Assembly (NCBI GenBank): GCA_023101725.1
Contig: JALJCO010003425.1
Location: 347,501-411,500 of the forward strand
Length of the DNA: 64,000 nucleotides
Origin: Atherinomorus stipes
Taxonomy: Eukaryota; Chordata; Actinopteri; Atheriniformes; Atherinidae
Reading direction: 5' to 3'
Below are positions 1 through 11,760 of the stretch, piece by piece (position 1 is the first letter of the stretch; the number at the start of each line of letters is the position of its first letter). Position numbers and translations under genes: made by a program. The notes below the pieces were generated by a model. That model ran no database searches. It saw only the letters and a list, made by a program, of their open reading frames with translations, and had not been told where the DNA came from.

Positions 1-1700
1 TTTAACGTCATCACAGCAGACACAGTTTATGGAAACTGTCCAGTAAACGTCTCATTCTTATCCTGAACACATTCAGTAGACATCTGATGGAGTCACATTA
101 CTTTAGTATGAACTAAAGATACCAACAAGCTCACATTTATGCCGCTATGGCGCTAAGCTAGCTGCTAACATGAGCTGCTAATATCAAGCTTTCATATTAC
201 AGTGACTAACCTGTTCAGGTGTGTTTAAGGTGGATGTGGAGGATCCAGCGTCTCGGTTTTGATACCACAGACGATGCCGCTTGCTGCTCTCATGTTTGTC
301 CCTTTTATTCAGTTTTTAATGTCCAGAGTTTCATGTCATGCAGCAGCACCAGACGTGTCCACGGTGCTGCTGTTCTTTATAGGTGGCTTTCAGTCACGTG
401 ACCCGGACGCCCCGCGAAATGCAGATGGAGGGCAAGAAGTGTTTTCCTCCGGTTCAAAACACAGCGAAATGAATGACAGCGAGTACGCTGAGGCTTTGAA
501 TGGGCTGGTCCAGACACCATACTGCCAAAAATATATTTATACATAAGATCTGACCCATGAAGTCTAAATAAACCAGACTGGTTTTATAATCTTGTGGATA
601 TACCAGCGGTTTACCGGCGATTTATATCACAAACCATCTCTTGCTGACAAAGCAACGCTCATAACTTCACTACTGGACATCCGACCTTAAGAATTACAAC
701 TGCAGGGGGGGCCACGTGGTTTGGACGTGGTTTGGACGCGTCGGTCTCCCGCATGAGGCTGAGCTGCCTTTCCAATAACGCTTTCTCTCCCTACGGGGGA
801 TTTTCCTCACTGTTGCGGTGTTAACTTGTGAGCAGTGGAGGATGTGTGAGGCTCTGCCACAATCACACACAAGGACCATCAGCTGTTTTAGTTTTTCAAA
901 ACCATAATTTGCTTTATCAGGAGACACGTGCTGCAAAGCCATGAATGAGACTGCAAGCGGGGCAGAGATCCACCTGAGGTCCGCAAAAAAAAAGAAGAAG
1001 AAGAAAGCAAGGCTCATGACTTTCCCTCCGTCTGTCCGATGAATGAAGCCTTCAGCAGCCGAGAAGCCGACAGTTATTCTGTTTCATGCCGGGTCAACCA
1101 GGATCCAAATAAGCTTTACATGGCTGTCACCTTGTTTCTGCGGGTAATAGTGAATTATGCTATTTTAAATAAATAACCTGGCTCATAATATTGCTAACGC
1201 TGACTGTTTTTATGTGCATGGATCTTGTATATTAATTTATTTTACTTATGTTTTCCCAAATTCCTAATCGAATTTGAGGCTGTGCATAAGTCAGACCGCA
1301 TTTCTCCAAACCAGGTCTATTATTCACAGAGATCCACAGAAACCCCCCTAAAAACTGTTTTGCTGCCAGAGACAGTGGTGAAATATCCTTAGCAATAAAT
1401 AATGAAATAATAAACTATCTGACCTGTTTTAGAAAGTGGTTGCTGTAAACTTTGGCATTGTTAGACTCTGCTCCTCCCAACCGAAGGGGGAGGTTTAAAA
1501 TCCACGTTTTGCAGCGTTGTTTTGTCAGTTTTCCACATTTTTCAACTTTGTTAATGACAGTTTTAGGTACTCCAAAAAAAAAAAAGTATCCTTTTTTCTG
1601 ATAGCGTGATTGGAGCCATAAACTGCAGACACAGAGGCGTTTTCCACACAGATATTAAAGGCGACTTTCCTTCTGGCCCTCCGTCTGCATTGCGCGTGCT
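1..1700. other. No recognised gene (unassigned DNA)
   Basis: I recognise no gene, RNA or named repeat here. Short open frames lack domain-like composition and splice context. The stretch around 970-1010 is a purine-rich AAG tract, and an A-run lies at 1574-1585. An apparent AATAAA at 1170-1175 has no coding sequence nearby to serve. Confidence 0.5.
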
Positions 1701-1702
1701 AG

Positions 1703-2750
1703 GTCTTACCCCCTCCGTCCACTGCCTCCGCTCCGGTCCAGTCCGCACGACGCAGCAAATCCGTTGCTATTTTAATCAATGAGCAGCAGTCCACTTCTCC
1801 GCCAGCGCTCCGCTCCGCTCTGACACGTCCGCTCGGGTCCGTCGGCCTCCGCCAAAAATACGGATCAACTCTATTTTCTGGTCCGCTCCGTTTGGAGGAA
1901 GTTGCAAACATGAAACATCCGGTTTATAAAGTTTTTTTTTACATCCACCACAGAAGAAATTGATTGCTGTGTTTAAAACTTATTGGGCATATTGTAGCAT
2001 CTCAATAAAAACTTTTTTATGAAATAATATTGCGTCTTGTGTGACTTGAGAATGGGCAAATTGGGCAATGTGTGTAGTTCAATGTGCCGTATACATACTC
2101 CCTACAAAGTAGGTCGCCGCACGTCAGATCCTGTCAAAACTACAAAAACTGTCACTTGGAAACACTCAGTTTGGAAGTTGAAGGCCAAAAGATTTTGCTT
2201 CTCGTGCATGCTCCTTTGCCTGCTTCGTGACTGAACGGAGAGGGTGCTGGCGGAGTGAGGCGGAGTATGTGTGCGAGGGTTTTTGCAGCCCGCCGGAAAA
2301 GCCCGCCGACGGACTCGAGCGCAGCGCAGCGGATCGGGGTGGGGCGGAGCGGAAGCAGTGGACAGGAGGTGTTACCCCCAGATTCCACGCATATGGTACG
2401 GAAAACTCAAATTCTGTAGGTGATTTTTAATCAAATTGTGTTTTTTTTTTATGTATTTTACCTTTGGATTCGCAATGTGTTTACTTTGACAATCCGGATA
2501 TAGTCCATGTTCATGTTCCCGTTTGGTGCAATCTGAGCTGCGGGAGTTGATCCAGCCTGCGCTGATGGAACAGAAAATTGGACTGGCTCTGCAATTTGGG
2601 CGCAGTGCAACGCATCCGCACGTACGTCAACGGAGCCGCACGGTGCATGTGGACTGCAGCTCATTAGATAATATAGCAACGTGTTTGCCGCGCCATGCGC
2701 AGCGGAACGGAACGGAGCGGACCGCAGTATGTGGAATCTGGGGGTTATGA
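1703..2750. repeat. GC-rich inverted-repeat region (MITE-like, possibly nested)
   Basis: Two sets of inverted arms are visible. A C/T-rich arm at about 1703-1735 (containing CCGTCCACTGCCTCCGCTCC) is matched in inverse at about 2345-2374. The segment at about 1755-1785 (GTTGCTATTTTAATCAATGA and following bases) is matched in inverse at about 2650-2690. A smaller pair, TTACCCCCAGATTCCACGCA at about 2372 and its inverse ending at about 2750, bounds a ~380-bp unit. This is the layout of non-autonomous DNA transposons, possibly one in another. I see no transposase and cannot name the family. Degenerate CCGCT/AGCGG repeats add to the arms. Confidence 0.45.
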
Positions 2751-2787
2751 AGGTGATGTATGGCACAACCAACCTATTGTGTGTGTG

Positions 2788-2815
2788 GGGGTGGGGGGGG
2801 GGGGGGGGGGGGGGG
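2788..2815. repeat. Poly-G run
   Basis: A run of about 25 G preceded by a short GT tract, directly beside the inverted-repeat region. Such tracts are prone to length error in assembly. Confidence 0.85.
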
Positions 2816-2819
2816 CGTG

Positions 2820-5243
2820 TCTGCGTGATGTCTCGGGAGATGACAGCTATCAACACTTACAGCAGACGCGGGATCAGAGTCAGAGATCACGACAAAATAA
2901 ATACATTTTCTTAAAAAACAATGAAATTAAAAAAATAAAACAATGTCCACAAGTCTGAAACTGTCCAAGTCAAGTCTGTGAGTCTCTGAAAAAGCGACTA
3001 TGTGCGCTCCTTCTTCAGTTTCTTGCACAAACTACTTCAAGGCTGCCCAACTAGTTCTTCCATCCTCACCCAGCGTCCTTTATCGGTTAGGACAGCTTCA
3101 TAAACTCAGCCTCCATGATATGATGTTCCATAGCAGACGTTTGCAAGCAGCCGTTCACTGCCGCTGCAGCTGGATCTGGACCATCATCCATAACCACTCT
3201 GCTCCTTATGATTGGGTAGAAATGTGCTCAGATGAGGACCTAAATGCATTGATCTTATACCAGTGGTAGATTAACATGCCCATTTATAGTGTGGGATTAT
3301 AGGCACCTTTTTTTTTTCTTTTGTCTTTTTTTTTTTTTTTTTACACCACACACCTTACTACTGTATATCAAGTGGAGTTTTTTTCTTTTTTTCCCTTGCC
3401 ACCGCGCGCTGGAAATCCAGCACAGTGCCAGAAAACTTTAAGCCCTGCACACACTTAAAACCTGCAAAAGACGTCTTATCAGGTGTCTGATCAGATCAGA
3501 TTAAAAAAGCCAGCGAGTTACTTTAACCTCTGGTCTTTGGCCTTCCTGTCCTGGTTTTGAGCCAATGACACCAAGAAAAGAAAAGAAACCAGGAAAAGTT
3601 TCAAAAAGAGAGTAATCTCTTTTACAGTATAAGACACTGCAGCAGACATGAGTACTTACACAACGTATGTCCAAGAGAGGACATGAAGGCACCTCCCTAA
3701 TCCTCAGGACCTGTGTTGGTCCATAGATCAGAATCACGGTGAGGTGAACGCAGACAGAGCAGGTCCAGTCTGAAAGGCTGCGAGTGTGGGAAAGACGTCT
3801 TCTGTGCTCTGCTCATGTCTCTCAGGGATAAGCTTTCCTTTCAACACATCCAGTTCTGCTGCAAATATGAAGCCAGCTTGGAAGAAAGGCCTTCCCTTCA
3901 TAAAACCACGCCAGTGTGTAAATATAGAAAAGCATAGAGGCAAACAGAGGAAAGCATTTTCCATCTGCTCCTCTGAGGGATTGGTTGCACGGCTGCATGG
4001 CAGCACATGCTCTCCTGGACGGGGAAACCAGCGCTGTGTTCAAGGACAGCTGAAGAAAAGGTCATCGTTGTGATCTGATGGGAATCTGGGGAACCTTCAC
4101 TGGAACAGGGGCATATGGGCTTCAAAAGGTTTAATGTCGCTTTTCAAAGAGGGGTCAGCTTGTATAGAGGTAGTCTATCACATGTGAGGGGAGAGAACGC
4201 GGGCGGGGAGCATGGTGACAGATTAACAACGGTGCAGGAGTGACAGAGTTCACAGGGCCAGTAACTCTGATCAGGAGGCAACGCTGGACAGAAGATGTGT
4301 AACGTCAGTCACAGTGGACGCAGGAGGAAAATAGAAACCAGGCTGCTGAGAAAATGCAAAGAAATTCAACTCTGGAGATGATTAAGAGTCAAATGAGTTT
4401 GTCAACATGTAAACAAGGAAGTCAGAAACGGCTTATTGGGAACGAACATCTCTGGCTGAATAGAGCCATATCACCAAACGCATTCTGTTGTGATGGGCAG
4501 TCATGAAGCTTAAAGGAACTGAATAGATTTAGGCCAAACTCAGCAGCGCAAGCACATTTGCTACTGCTCTCACGAGGAGCAAGTGGGGCTTTTTACAGCT
4601 GTCTTTATCGGGGATTTTATGCTTACAAAATGACCAGCTCAGCAGAGGACTGGCAGTGGAGACGGCTACAAAAGAAAAGACAGAAAATAGAAGTGGAGAG
4701 ACTGAGGCATGAACACTGCAGTGTGCTCGACTGGTTTTACAGATAGACGCGAGGGTGAGTGGACATGAACAAATCTGCTTTAGATTTTAGCCACGAAAGA
4801 AATAAACCCTCAGGATTACAGATTTACATTAGAACGACCCAGAACGCCTGTAAATGCTGAGTTGTGCATTCCACACGCTGCTGAGGACAGCTGTGTCTCA
4901 GGGGAAGACAGGTCGTCCATCAGCTGGAAGTGTGGTGGTTCCATCCCAGTTTCCCCAGTCTGAAGCCCAGACTGCCTCTCATGTGCTCATCGGTGTGTGA
5001 ATGTAAGAACTCAAACAAAGAAAAGCCTTCCTGGGGAAGTCCTAGGCAGAGCTGCATGAGCAGGGGTGTGACCATACACTCAACTCACGAGACGAGATGA
5101 CACCATGTTGGGTCCACAAGACGAGCCGATACTGCCACCTTACTTTAGAGAAAACTAAAATGACAAAATGTGGCTTGAAAAATATCTGATTTCTGTAGAC
5201 AACAGTCACAAAACAGTCAGGTGGATTTAGAAATGTTTTATAT
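2820..5243. other. No recognised gene (unassigned DNA)
   Basis: No domain-bearing frame and no terminal inverted repeat was recognised. It contains T-rich tracts near 3309-3340. Short open frames at 3734-4125 overlap on both strands and do not look coding. Confidence 0.5.
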
Positions 5244-5251
5244 GTTGCATC

Positions 5252-7989
5252 TAGGGTTGCCACCCGTCCCGTTTTTCACAGAATTGTTCTCTTTTTTCAC
5301 CAGCTGTCTCGGGAGAAAAATAAACTCTCCCAGGACACAATTTGTCCCGTCTTTTTTTTTTTAGGGAAAATGCAAAAACCTAATTTGATTTCCTTCTTCT
5401 GTAGTCTGGAAAGGTCCCCTGTCCTCATGTGGTTATTTAAAATGGTCTCAGTTTGCTTCCCATCTATGTGTAAATCACACTCGCGCCCCAGCGCTGAAGG
5501 CGGCTCACGCAATCCAAGTACGGAGGGAAACTTGGCCAAAGAGAGACTTAGCAATTGTTTTATGGTTGCATGCTGGCACTCCGACATACCACCATTTAGA
5601 CATACCGCTATTCTGACACGTTAATGTCCCACCATTCCAACAAGGCTTTCCAGGTAAGGAAACGTGTTAATAAGACTGACTCGGCGCTGTCAGTTGCTGA
5701 AATTCAAATGGTGATTAGGAGACCCTGGTAAGGCGTTTTGCTTCTGCAAATGGATAAATGTTTGCTTGCCACAACATAATTTGGCAAAATTTGAAGGAAT
5801 GAAATAGCCAACGGTTACCACCCAAACCCTGCAAATATGAAACTGCAGTGTGCAAACAGACAAGAGGATACCAGATTTACAGTGATGGCAAATAGTTAGA
5901 TTACTGATCTAAACTGTTAAAAGAACTACAAGATTTAGATGTAATTAGGCCTACTGTAGGCTTCTCCTATTGCTTTTTAAACTGTCGAGAGCGAGCATGG
6001 TGCACGCTGGTGATTTCTTTAACTGTGTGTTCTGATTATTTTCCTAAATAAAGTTTTAGCTTCTGAAGTCAGATTTTTAAACAGTTCTAATGGAGTTTAT
6101 CTGGATGATGTGGCTTCATTCTGAACCATTTCACTGAACCTGGACGACCCGCAGCGTCTGGAGATTAAAGCAAATAATATTCAGTGTGCGTAAATGCGCA
6201 CAATGATGCGCCCTCCCCTGCAACATCATGAGGGAGACTGGACATCATTCACACGTTTTTGCTGGAGTTAGTCAGTGACTTCAGGTGTCATCTGCAGTGC
6301 TGTCATTGATGTCTGTAACCGCAGTTATTAATGCTGCATATGATACCAGCGTGCACGCACGGCTCTGTGGAGACTCCACTGCAGCTGGCTGATGAGACGG
6401 CGACAGACGCTGTGTTTCTGCTTCAGTCAGTGATTCCTGCGATTCCGACATGAATCTAACATGTTTCAGACCAGCTGGAGTTACATTTACACGTGTAGGA
6501 TTATTATATTTCCCTGTCAGAAATGCGACATTAGGAGAGAGTCTCCAAACTAGTTCATCTGGTCTGACTTTCTTCTCTCCTGTGGTTCAAACACACTTGG
6601 CACCTATATGATCAACAGCTGGAATAAAGTGCAAGTGGCCACAGCATCTGATTTATTTAGGAGCAAATTGAGCAAATAATACAATAAATATTAATTTGCC
6701 TCTACTTAAAAAAAAAGTCTGAGCTTGATATTAAATCTGAAATCAGCTGTGATCTAACAACTAGAACAGAAATAGAAAATTTCATGTAGCTATATGAAAT
6801 GACTGTCTGAGGTTGAGATTATTATTATTACTATTATTATATTTATCATTATTATGAAAAAGTGAAGAAGTCAGCAGCTACATTATGAGATATGTTCAGA
6901 TCATGGGTTTTAATTTTACTCTAGATACTCAGCACAAGATGTATCTATCCCAGTCAAAGATGAGCCGTGGTACCCTCGGTAACCTGTGAGGCAACAGGGA
7001 GTACAACTTGGTTTAGCCTGGATAACTTAGTAGTCAATGTAGTATAGTTAACCCAGTATTGGCAATAATATGTTCCTGTCACATCCTCCACTGCTTCCCT
7101 CTGTGTTCTAGTGTGTTGGCATGGCTGCTGGACTCAGATGTCTCATGGTTGGGGTGACTTAGCCTGGTACACCAGCCTGACCAACACCATGTATGAAATA
7201 CACGGCAGGTCAGTCTGGGTTCCCTCCATTGGGAAATGATTTCCACTCCGGTAAAAAATTGACCGGACCAATCACAGCGCAGCAGTTGAATAATTAACAG
7301 ATGAACGTTAAACTCCTCCGATGTCTCCACCGCTGTTTCTGCTCTGTTTTGGTGCGTAACTAACAGCTTCCGGGTCATAGTCACATGATGTGCGACACAA
7401 ACGCTTTCTCATATTAGTAGTTCAGCAATAAACAATGCTTACATGTAACAGAGTATTTATAATAATAAAACCAAACATTCTATGTTAATATACACAAGAA
7501 AACTACATTAAATAGAGAGGGAAAAACAATGTGTAAACACTGACTTCTGACGTCGCCATAGCAACATAGCAACAGAGTGCCGAACTACGCCAGCTACAGT
7601 CACCTCTGATTGGTTCTCTCCGGTTCACTTCCTCCTGTTAGTCCCGCCTCTCGTCTTGCGTTGGAAATCAGTCTCCAGTGGAGGGAACCCAGACTGACTT
7701 GCCGTGTCCCTCATACATGGCGTTAGTCAGGCTGGTGTACCGGGCTAGGGGTGACTCATCAAAATTATTAGCTGGTGTAGGCCTACATCTACCCTGGTTT
7801 GCCGAGCAGTCAACATTGAGATTTTGACCCTTGAATGATTAAATGTATTAACGTGACTTTCTTTCTGTCTCCTATGTTCGAATTTCATGTTATTTTGGTT
7901 AGTCTGAACTGGTAATAATGCCCGTGCCCTTAGCCCCAAACATTTGGTCGAGTGTCCCTTTTTTTCACAGTTCCAAGGTGGCAACCCTA
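5252..7989. mobile_element. hAT-type DNA transposon, non-autonomous
   Basis: Termini are perfect inverted repeats of at least 13 bp beginning TAGGGTTGCCACC at 5252 and ending at 7989. They are flanked by a perfect 8-bp direct repeat GTTGCATC (5244-5251 and 7990-7997). An 8-bp duplication with TAGGG-type ends is characteristic of hAT elements. No hAT transposase frame (dimerisation domain or zinc-finger BED) is visible, so the copy is non-autonomous or internally deleted. It carries the 588-bp element at 7160-7747, and without that insertion it would be about 2.14 kb. The subterminal sequence contains repeated CCCGT/TGTCCC motifs, as in the common fish repeat of this type. Confidence 0.82.
7160..7747. 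mobile_element. 588-bp MITE with ~85-bp TIRs and 9-bp TSD
   Basis: The element starts TAGCCTGGTACACCAGCCTG and ends with its near-exact inverse. Similarity of the arms continues for about 85 bp, through the CACGGCA and CTGGGTTCCCTCCA segments. Both sides carry the perfect 9-bp repeat GGGGTGACT (7151-7159 and 7748-7756). It sits inside the older hAT element. A 9-bp duplication with long TIRs fits Mutator-like or Merlin-like elements better than hAT. No transposase is present. Confidence 0.85.
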
Positions 7990-8115
7990 GTTGCATCCAT
8001 GCATGAAGCAGGAGCTTCCACAGTTGAACTCTTTCCACAAATATCACTAAGTATTTCTTAGGGAGGGTCGTCGAGACAACGAGAAACTGAGTTGATGAGG
8101 TGAGCGAGTATTTAA

Positions 8116-9779
8116 AGTGGAAATGCAACGCTCGAGACACCTAACTTTATTTACTAGACTGAGTCCTGGTCTTGTCAATAATTATATACCAAACGTGAAA
8201 AATAGAAGTATATAAAAGAAAAACGTTGCAAAGTTTTACGTTTTTAGGACAATAGCGCCGCCATCTTGCAGTACTCTAAGCTCTGACGTCACCGGGTTGG
8301 TTTCCCCTCTGACTCTACATTAAATCAACAGAAATAACCAGCTATGCTGCACTATAATTAACAAGCTGGAACATGTTTTAGAAGACTAATATGATGGAAA
8401 CCAAAGCTGGGACGCCGGTCCAGCATCCAGATCCTGTACCGATGCTTTCCAGCCATTACACCATGTGACTGAGGAGAGAGGAGGAGACAAAGGTCCTGGT
8501 GTCAGGACGGGCGGGTTGGCAGCACCTGTAGGAGTGGCTGCAGTTCAGCGATGCTGCAGGCTGTCTGCTGTCAGGAGGTCCACATGGACCAGGTCATGCG
8601 TGGAGGATTTTGTATAACAGTTTGGATTACACATATAGATTATTGTACCTGGAGGTGGACGTTCTGGAGGTGGTGCTGTCCCTGAAGGAGAGCTGAGTGG
8701 AGACACGGGAGCGTCCAGGAAAACAGCAGGTAAGCTAGCTAAGCTAACGGTAGTAACCAGCAGGTACGCTAACTAAGCTAATGGTAGTAAACAGCAGGTA
8801 AGCTAGCTAAGCTAACGGTAGTAACCAGCAGGTACGCTAACTAAGCTAATGGTAGTAAACAGCAGGTAAGCTAACTAAGCTAACGGTAGTAACTGGTGGT
8901 TTGTTGTAAAATAAAATAAATGCTATATCGAGACAAGGATACGCTGGGAAAGATGCAAAGCATCCAGGCTGTAGGATGATGAGGGAGCAGGCGGTGTGTG
9001 GTTTAACCGGACCTGCCGTGAGGAACTGGGAGTCCTGGTGAGAAAGTTTTTATGACGGTCATTTCGCATCAACCTGCTCCAGAGCTCTTCAGCTCATCAT
9101 CAGGCTGTGGGGAGGATTTATGAGTCTTGTCGATTGACGTGTGTTTAATAAGCGGCTCAAAGGGGAACAGAGGCGGAGAGCTACGTACTGATGTTGGTAC
9201 AGACTGATGCTGCAGACCGGCCGGTGAGTGGATGTCACCGGCGGTGATATTAAACACTCAGAGCAGCTTCAGGCTTTCGTCTGAGGATCTTTAGCTACCA
9301 GACTCCAGGTCTCCTGATCATTTTCCTCATTTTCTCTAGAAAATTCTCACCTCATGATCTGGAGTCAGGGAGGTTCCAGCAGCAGCAGGACCGGTTTCTG
9401 GTTCAGATGGAGGTTGTTAACTGTTCTATCTTCAGCTTACACTTTGGAAAACTTGCTTTTAGACCAGGAGGATACAGTAGTGGTTCCCCTTTTGTCTTTT
9501 CTTCTCCTTTGGCTCACCAGTCTCCGTCATTCAGCTCTTATCTTTATAGTTGTGGAACGGACCAGAGGACTCTCATTCAGGACCGCAGGACTAACCAACC
9601 CGGTGACGTCAGAGCTTAGAGTACTGCAAGATGGCGGCGCCCTTGTACTAAAAACGTCAAACTTCGCAACGTTTTTCTTTTATATGCTTATATTTTTCAA
9701 TTTTGGTATATAATTAATGATAAGTCCAGGACTCAGTCTATTGAATAAAGTTAGGTTGGTTGAGCGTTGCATTTCCACT
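8116..9779. mobile_element. TTAA-flanked DNA transposon with ~180-bp TIRs
   Basis: The terminal inverted repeats begin AGTGGAAATGCAACGCTC at 8116 and run about 180 bp inward to the segment containing GACGTCACCGGGTTGGTT. The right arm ends at 9779. Each end abuts TTAA (8112-8115 and 9780-9783), which fits piggyBac- or Kolobok-type target choice. The arms are highly similar with scattered substitutions and small indels. The interior (about 1.3 kb) has no transposase frame and contains a 34-bp tandem repeat at 8726-8895, so this is a non-autonomous copy. Confidence 0.82.
8726..8895. repeat. 34-bp tandem repeat, ~5 copies
   Basis: The unit begins AGCAGGTAAGCTAGCTAAGC and continues with TAACGGTAGTAA. 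Two alternating variants (AAGCTAGC and ACGCTAAC) suggest a 68-bp higher-order unit. It lies inside the TTAA element. Confidence 0.85.
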
Positions 9780-9849
9780 TTAAGGCTGCTTGGTGATTAG
9801 TGAGATTGGAAGCAGGTGTTGAGGGTTGAGGCGTGGTCCTGCTCCTGAA

Positions 9850-10345
9850 CCTATGTTAATGAATTAACTTCATTTCACTAGCAAGGACCACGCCACAACA
9901 AAATGAGTGATGATGATGACAACGATGATGACGGATTGATTGATTGATCAAATGAAAGAATGTGATCTGAAGATGAGCCGGAGGAAGACCTAGTGTGGGG
10001 GTGTAGTCTTTCGGTAGTGAGTCCGGCTTAGGGAACCCCCAAAAAGAGTGGCCAGAGCCAAGAAGTGAATGAGCTCTACGTAGATCTGAAAGGTTATTGC
10101 AAACGTATGAACGGTAGGCTTGCAAAGACCATTTAAACAGATAAATGGGGAAGAGATTCCGAGTTGATCCGTTTTTCTTTTAAGCGTGAATACGAGACAG
10201 TCAGGTGAGTAGCAGATATCTGAGAGTCAGGGGTGAAAAGGAGAGTTGAAAATGGACGTTGTAGGTGCAAAATTCAGAGGATCATAGGATGCCAAAAATA
10301 CTGCTTCCAAGGTCTGATCAATGGTAGAACAGTTTCCTGGTCGTA
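9850..10345 (-). pseudogene. Ngaro/DIRS-like tyrosine recombinase, C-terminal fragment
   Basis: The minus strand gives peptide pieces that I recognise from fish Ngaro/DIRS-type tyrosine recombinases. One runs from about 10330 (TIDQTLEAVFL). The near-terminal block at about 10130-10070 contains AYRSYVCNNLSDLRRAHSLL, which corresponds to the region around the nucleophilic tyrosine. The catalytic H-x-x-R segment between them is absent, so this is an internally deleted fragment. It is the downstream continuation of the recombinase fragment at 11306-11760; the L2 LINE lies between them. Assignment is from motif memory and needs a profile search. Confidence 0.6.
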
Positions 10346-10374
10346 ACGTGTTTATGCAGAGGTGGAGAAACTCA

Positions 10375-11305
10375 ACTCAACTCAACTTTATTTATAGAGC
10401 CCTTTAAAACAACCACAGTTGGAACAAAGTGCTGTACACAACAAGCGGATAGTTAAAAACATTTTGAAAACAACAGAATAATTAATAAAATGAAATAAAT
10501 AAAACAAGAAATAAATAAGTAAAAGTAATAAAACCAAATAAAATCAGCAACCAAAACAAACCACGATACACTAAAACAGAGAGTCTCATGCTGTGCTGAA
10601 AGCCAAAGAACAAAAATGGGTTTTAAGACGAGTTTTAAAAATGGACAGTGATGAGGATTGTCTAATGGGGAGGGGGATCTCGTTCCAAAGTTTTGGAGCA
10701 GCAACTGAAAAAGCTCTGTCTCCTCTGAGCTTCCGTCTGGACCTCGGTACCTCCAGGAGCAGCAGGTCAGCTGACCTGAGGCACCGAGCAGGAGTGTAGG
10801 GGTGAAGAAGCTCAGGGAGGTAAGGAGGGGCCAAACCATTTAAAGATTTAAAAACAAATAACAGAATCTTAAAATGAACTCTAAAATGCACAGGCAGCCA
10901 GTGGAGGGAGGCCAGGATGGGGGTTATGTGCTCCCTCTTACGTACTCCTGTTAAAAGGCGTGCGGCTGCGTTCTGCACCAACTGGAGACGTACAAGGGAG
11001 GACTGGGTCACACCAAAATAAAGTGCGTTACAGTAATCCAGCCGAGATGTAACGAAGGCATGGATTACTGTTTCAAAGTGCTGTTGTGCAAGAAAAGGTT
11101 TGACTTTAGCCAATTGTCTGATATGATAAAAGCTGGACTTGACTACAGAGCTGATTTGCCGATCCAATTGAAAATCACTGTCCATCTTAAAACCCAAGTT
11201 AGAGACTACTGGCTTTAAAAAAACAGTAAAAATGCTCAAGTCAACAGGGGGGATTCATTAAGGCTACTGGGACCAAACACCATCACTTCAGTTGGTGAAA
11301 GTCCA
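10375..11305 (-). mobile_element. L2-clade LINE, 5'-truncated, 3' end of RT ORF
   Basis: The minus-strand frame 11239-10586 (217 codons) carries the C-terminal part of an L2-type reverse transcriptase, with hallmark segments VKSSFYHIRQLAKVKPFLAQ, HAFVTSRLDYCNALYFG, LQLVQNAAARLLTG and HWLPVHFRVHFKIL. Recognisable L2 sequence starts near 11300 (MVFGP) in another frame. The endonuclease and most of the polymerase are missing, which is normal for 5'-truncated copies. After the stop at 10586 comes an A/T-rich tail and a (GAGTT)n-like 3' terminus at about 10370-10390. It interrupts the Ngaro/DIRS-like element, so it is younger than that element. Confidence 0.85.
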
Positions 11306-11760
11306 ATGTGAGAGGAAGGCGTATCGTTGTCGGAGCTGACTCTCGTTTTCGAAGTCAGTTGAAGAGCATGGTGACATGACAATGAGTGATAGATGGACAC
11401 GAAGAGCCAAGCAAGAGCCTACAGAAGAATATACCGGAAAGGCAAGTGTGGATAGTGGAACAGAGAATTCTTTGGAAAGAGAAAATACAAGCCATGTAAC
11501 TGTAAAGGGTGGTAATGTCAAACTGAGGGAAGCGAGTTAATAGACAGAATGATATGTTTTGAAACTGTTCCAGCCGATGCAGTAGGCTGAGAATATGCCT
11601 GGAGTGAGACTGTTGAGGATGGCTTCCTTGAGGCAACAGACAGGGAATTGTGATCTTACTGAAGATGGTTGGTGAATGGAGGGACTGGAGTCTGGTGTTG
11701 GTCTGATTCGGAGCAAATACTTGTTAAGAGGCTCGGAATGTAGGTCCGAGATCAAGATGA
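11306..11760 (-). pseudogene. Ngaro/DIRS-like tyrosine recombinase, N-terminal fragment
   Basis: Minus-strand frames carry the N-terminal, phage-integrase-like SAM domain of fish tyrosine-recombinase retroelements: NSLTPGIFSAYCIGWNSFKT (about 11590), then FDITTLYSYMACIFSFQRIL, HTCLSGIFFCRLLLGSSCPS and a terminal piece reading into LPLTLDFHQL near 11300. The pieces lie in two frames, so at least one frameshift and one stop are present. The 3' side is cut by the L2 insertion. DNA breakage and rejoining by the intact family enzyme circularises or integrates the element; this copy cannot make it. Confidence 0.65.
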
